DNA of 64,000 nucleotides from Rostrohypoxylon terebratum (lineage: Eukaryota; Ascomycota; Sordariomycetes; Xylariales; Hypoxylaceae). Where the stretch lies: contig MU385886.1 in assembly GCA_022497145.1 (NCBI GenBank), positions 1-64,000 of the forward strand, given 5' to 3'. The position numbers and the translations under genes were made by a program. The notes beneath the pieces are model-generated. The model ran no database searches, was not told the DNA's origin, and saw only the letters and a list, made by a program, of their open reading frames with translations. Positions 63,801-64,000 of the stretch are shown here, piece by piece; the first letter of the stretch is position 1; each line of letters opens with the position of its first letter.

Positions 63801-64000
63801 TAGAGCCCTATTAAACCACGGACAGTATATTCCTCAAGTTCTCCACTGTCTAGGCTCTACTATGTACATACTATAGGTACGGTACCTAGTACCTACGGTG
63901 GAGATAAGAACCCAGGCGCTCAAATGTATCAAAATGTAACCCTACCCCAGTGAGGCTCGCATGGATTGGCGCAATATTAACTAATCGTAGGGTCGTCCTA
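60876..64000. other. Terminal 3.1 kb without a supported gene
   Basis: Open frames here are below about 110 codons and show no domain. There is a GGGGAAGGAAA-type purine repeat near 61070-61130, CCTACC repeats near 61157, a T run near 62559-62571, and more CCTAGGTACC words (61676-61690, 61919-61930, 63379-63405). Promoter elements for the wall-protein gene probably lie just above 60876. A TATA-like TATAAAT (minus strand, near 61145-61151) is a weak candidate. Confidence 0.55.

Overview
The window is one end of a chromosome from a filamentous ascomycete, most likely a Sordariomycete. It opens with a tract of CCCTAA telomere repeats. Genes carry short introns (49-199 nt, mostly 54-90) with GT-AG ends and CTAAC/CTGAC-like branch points. 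The gene families are typical of Pezizomycotina: DUF3638 ATPase, SidA, NPS2/SidC synthetase, fungalysin, bestrophin-like channel and a PIR-type wall protein. The species cannot be fixed from the sequence alone.

Layout. Bases 1-95 are telomere repeats. A very large DUF3638/DUF3645-type ATPase gene (241-9778, minus) runs toward the chromosome end and stops about 145 bp from the repeats. Next come a small inverted-repeat transposon (10609-10927) and a secreted GH71/GH99-like gene (11319-12727, minus). The metabolic core is a divergent siderophore pair: L-ornithine N5-monooxygenase (13710-15417, minus) and a 4,908-residue ferrichrome-family NRPS (20319-35354, plus). They share a 4.9 kb non-coding interval that contains two GATA elements matching the iron-repressor consensus ATCWGATAA. 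A secreted fungalysin metalloprotease follows (38398-40714, plus). The rest is a run of minus-strand genes of more ordinary type: a Nudix + eIF2B-like fusion, a bestrophin-like channel, a conserved protein of unknown function, an 860-residue membrane protein, a U1-type zinc-finger splicing-factor-like protein, and a PIR-like GPI-anchored cell-wall protein. No gene is supported from about 60.9 to 64 kb.

How the genes work together. SidA makes N5-hydroxyornithine, the first committed step of hydroxamate siderophores. The NRPS would join three acylated hydroxyornithines with small amino acids into a cyclic ferrichrome-type hexapeptide such as ferricrocin. The acyltransferase this needs is not in the window. 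The other genes show no clear link to iron.

Intergenic DNA is long and full of variants of one self-complementary word (CCTAGGTAGGTACCTAGG-like) that I did not see in the exons called here. I resolved exon structures by eye from reading frame, splice signals and family resemblance. All eleven protein models keep an open frame through every junction.
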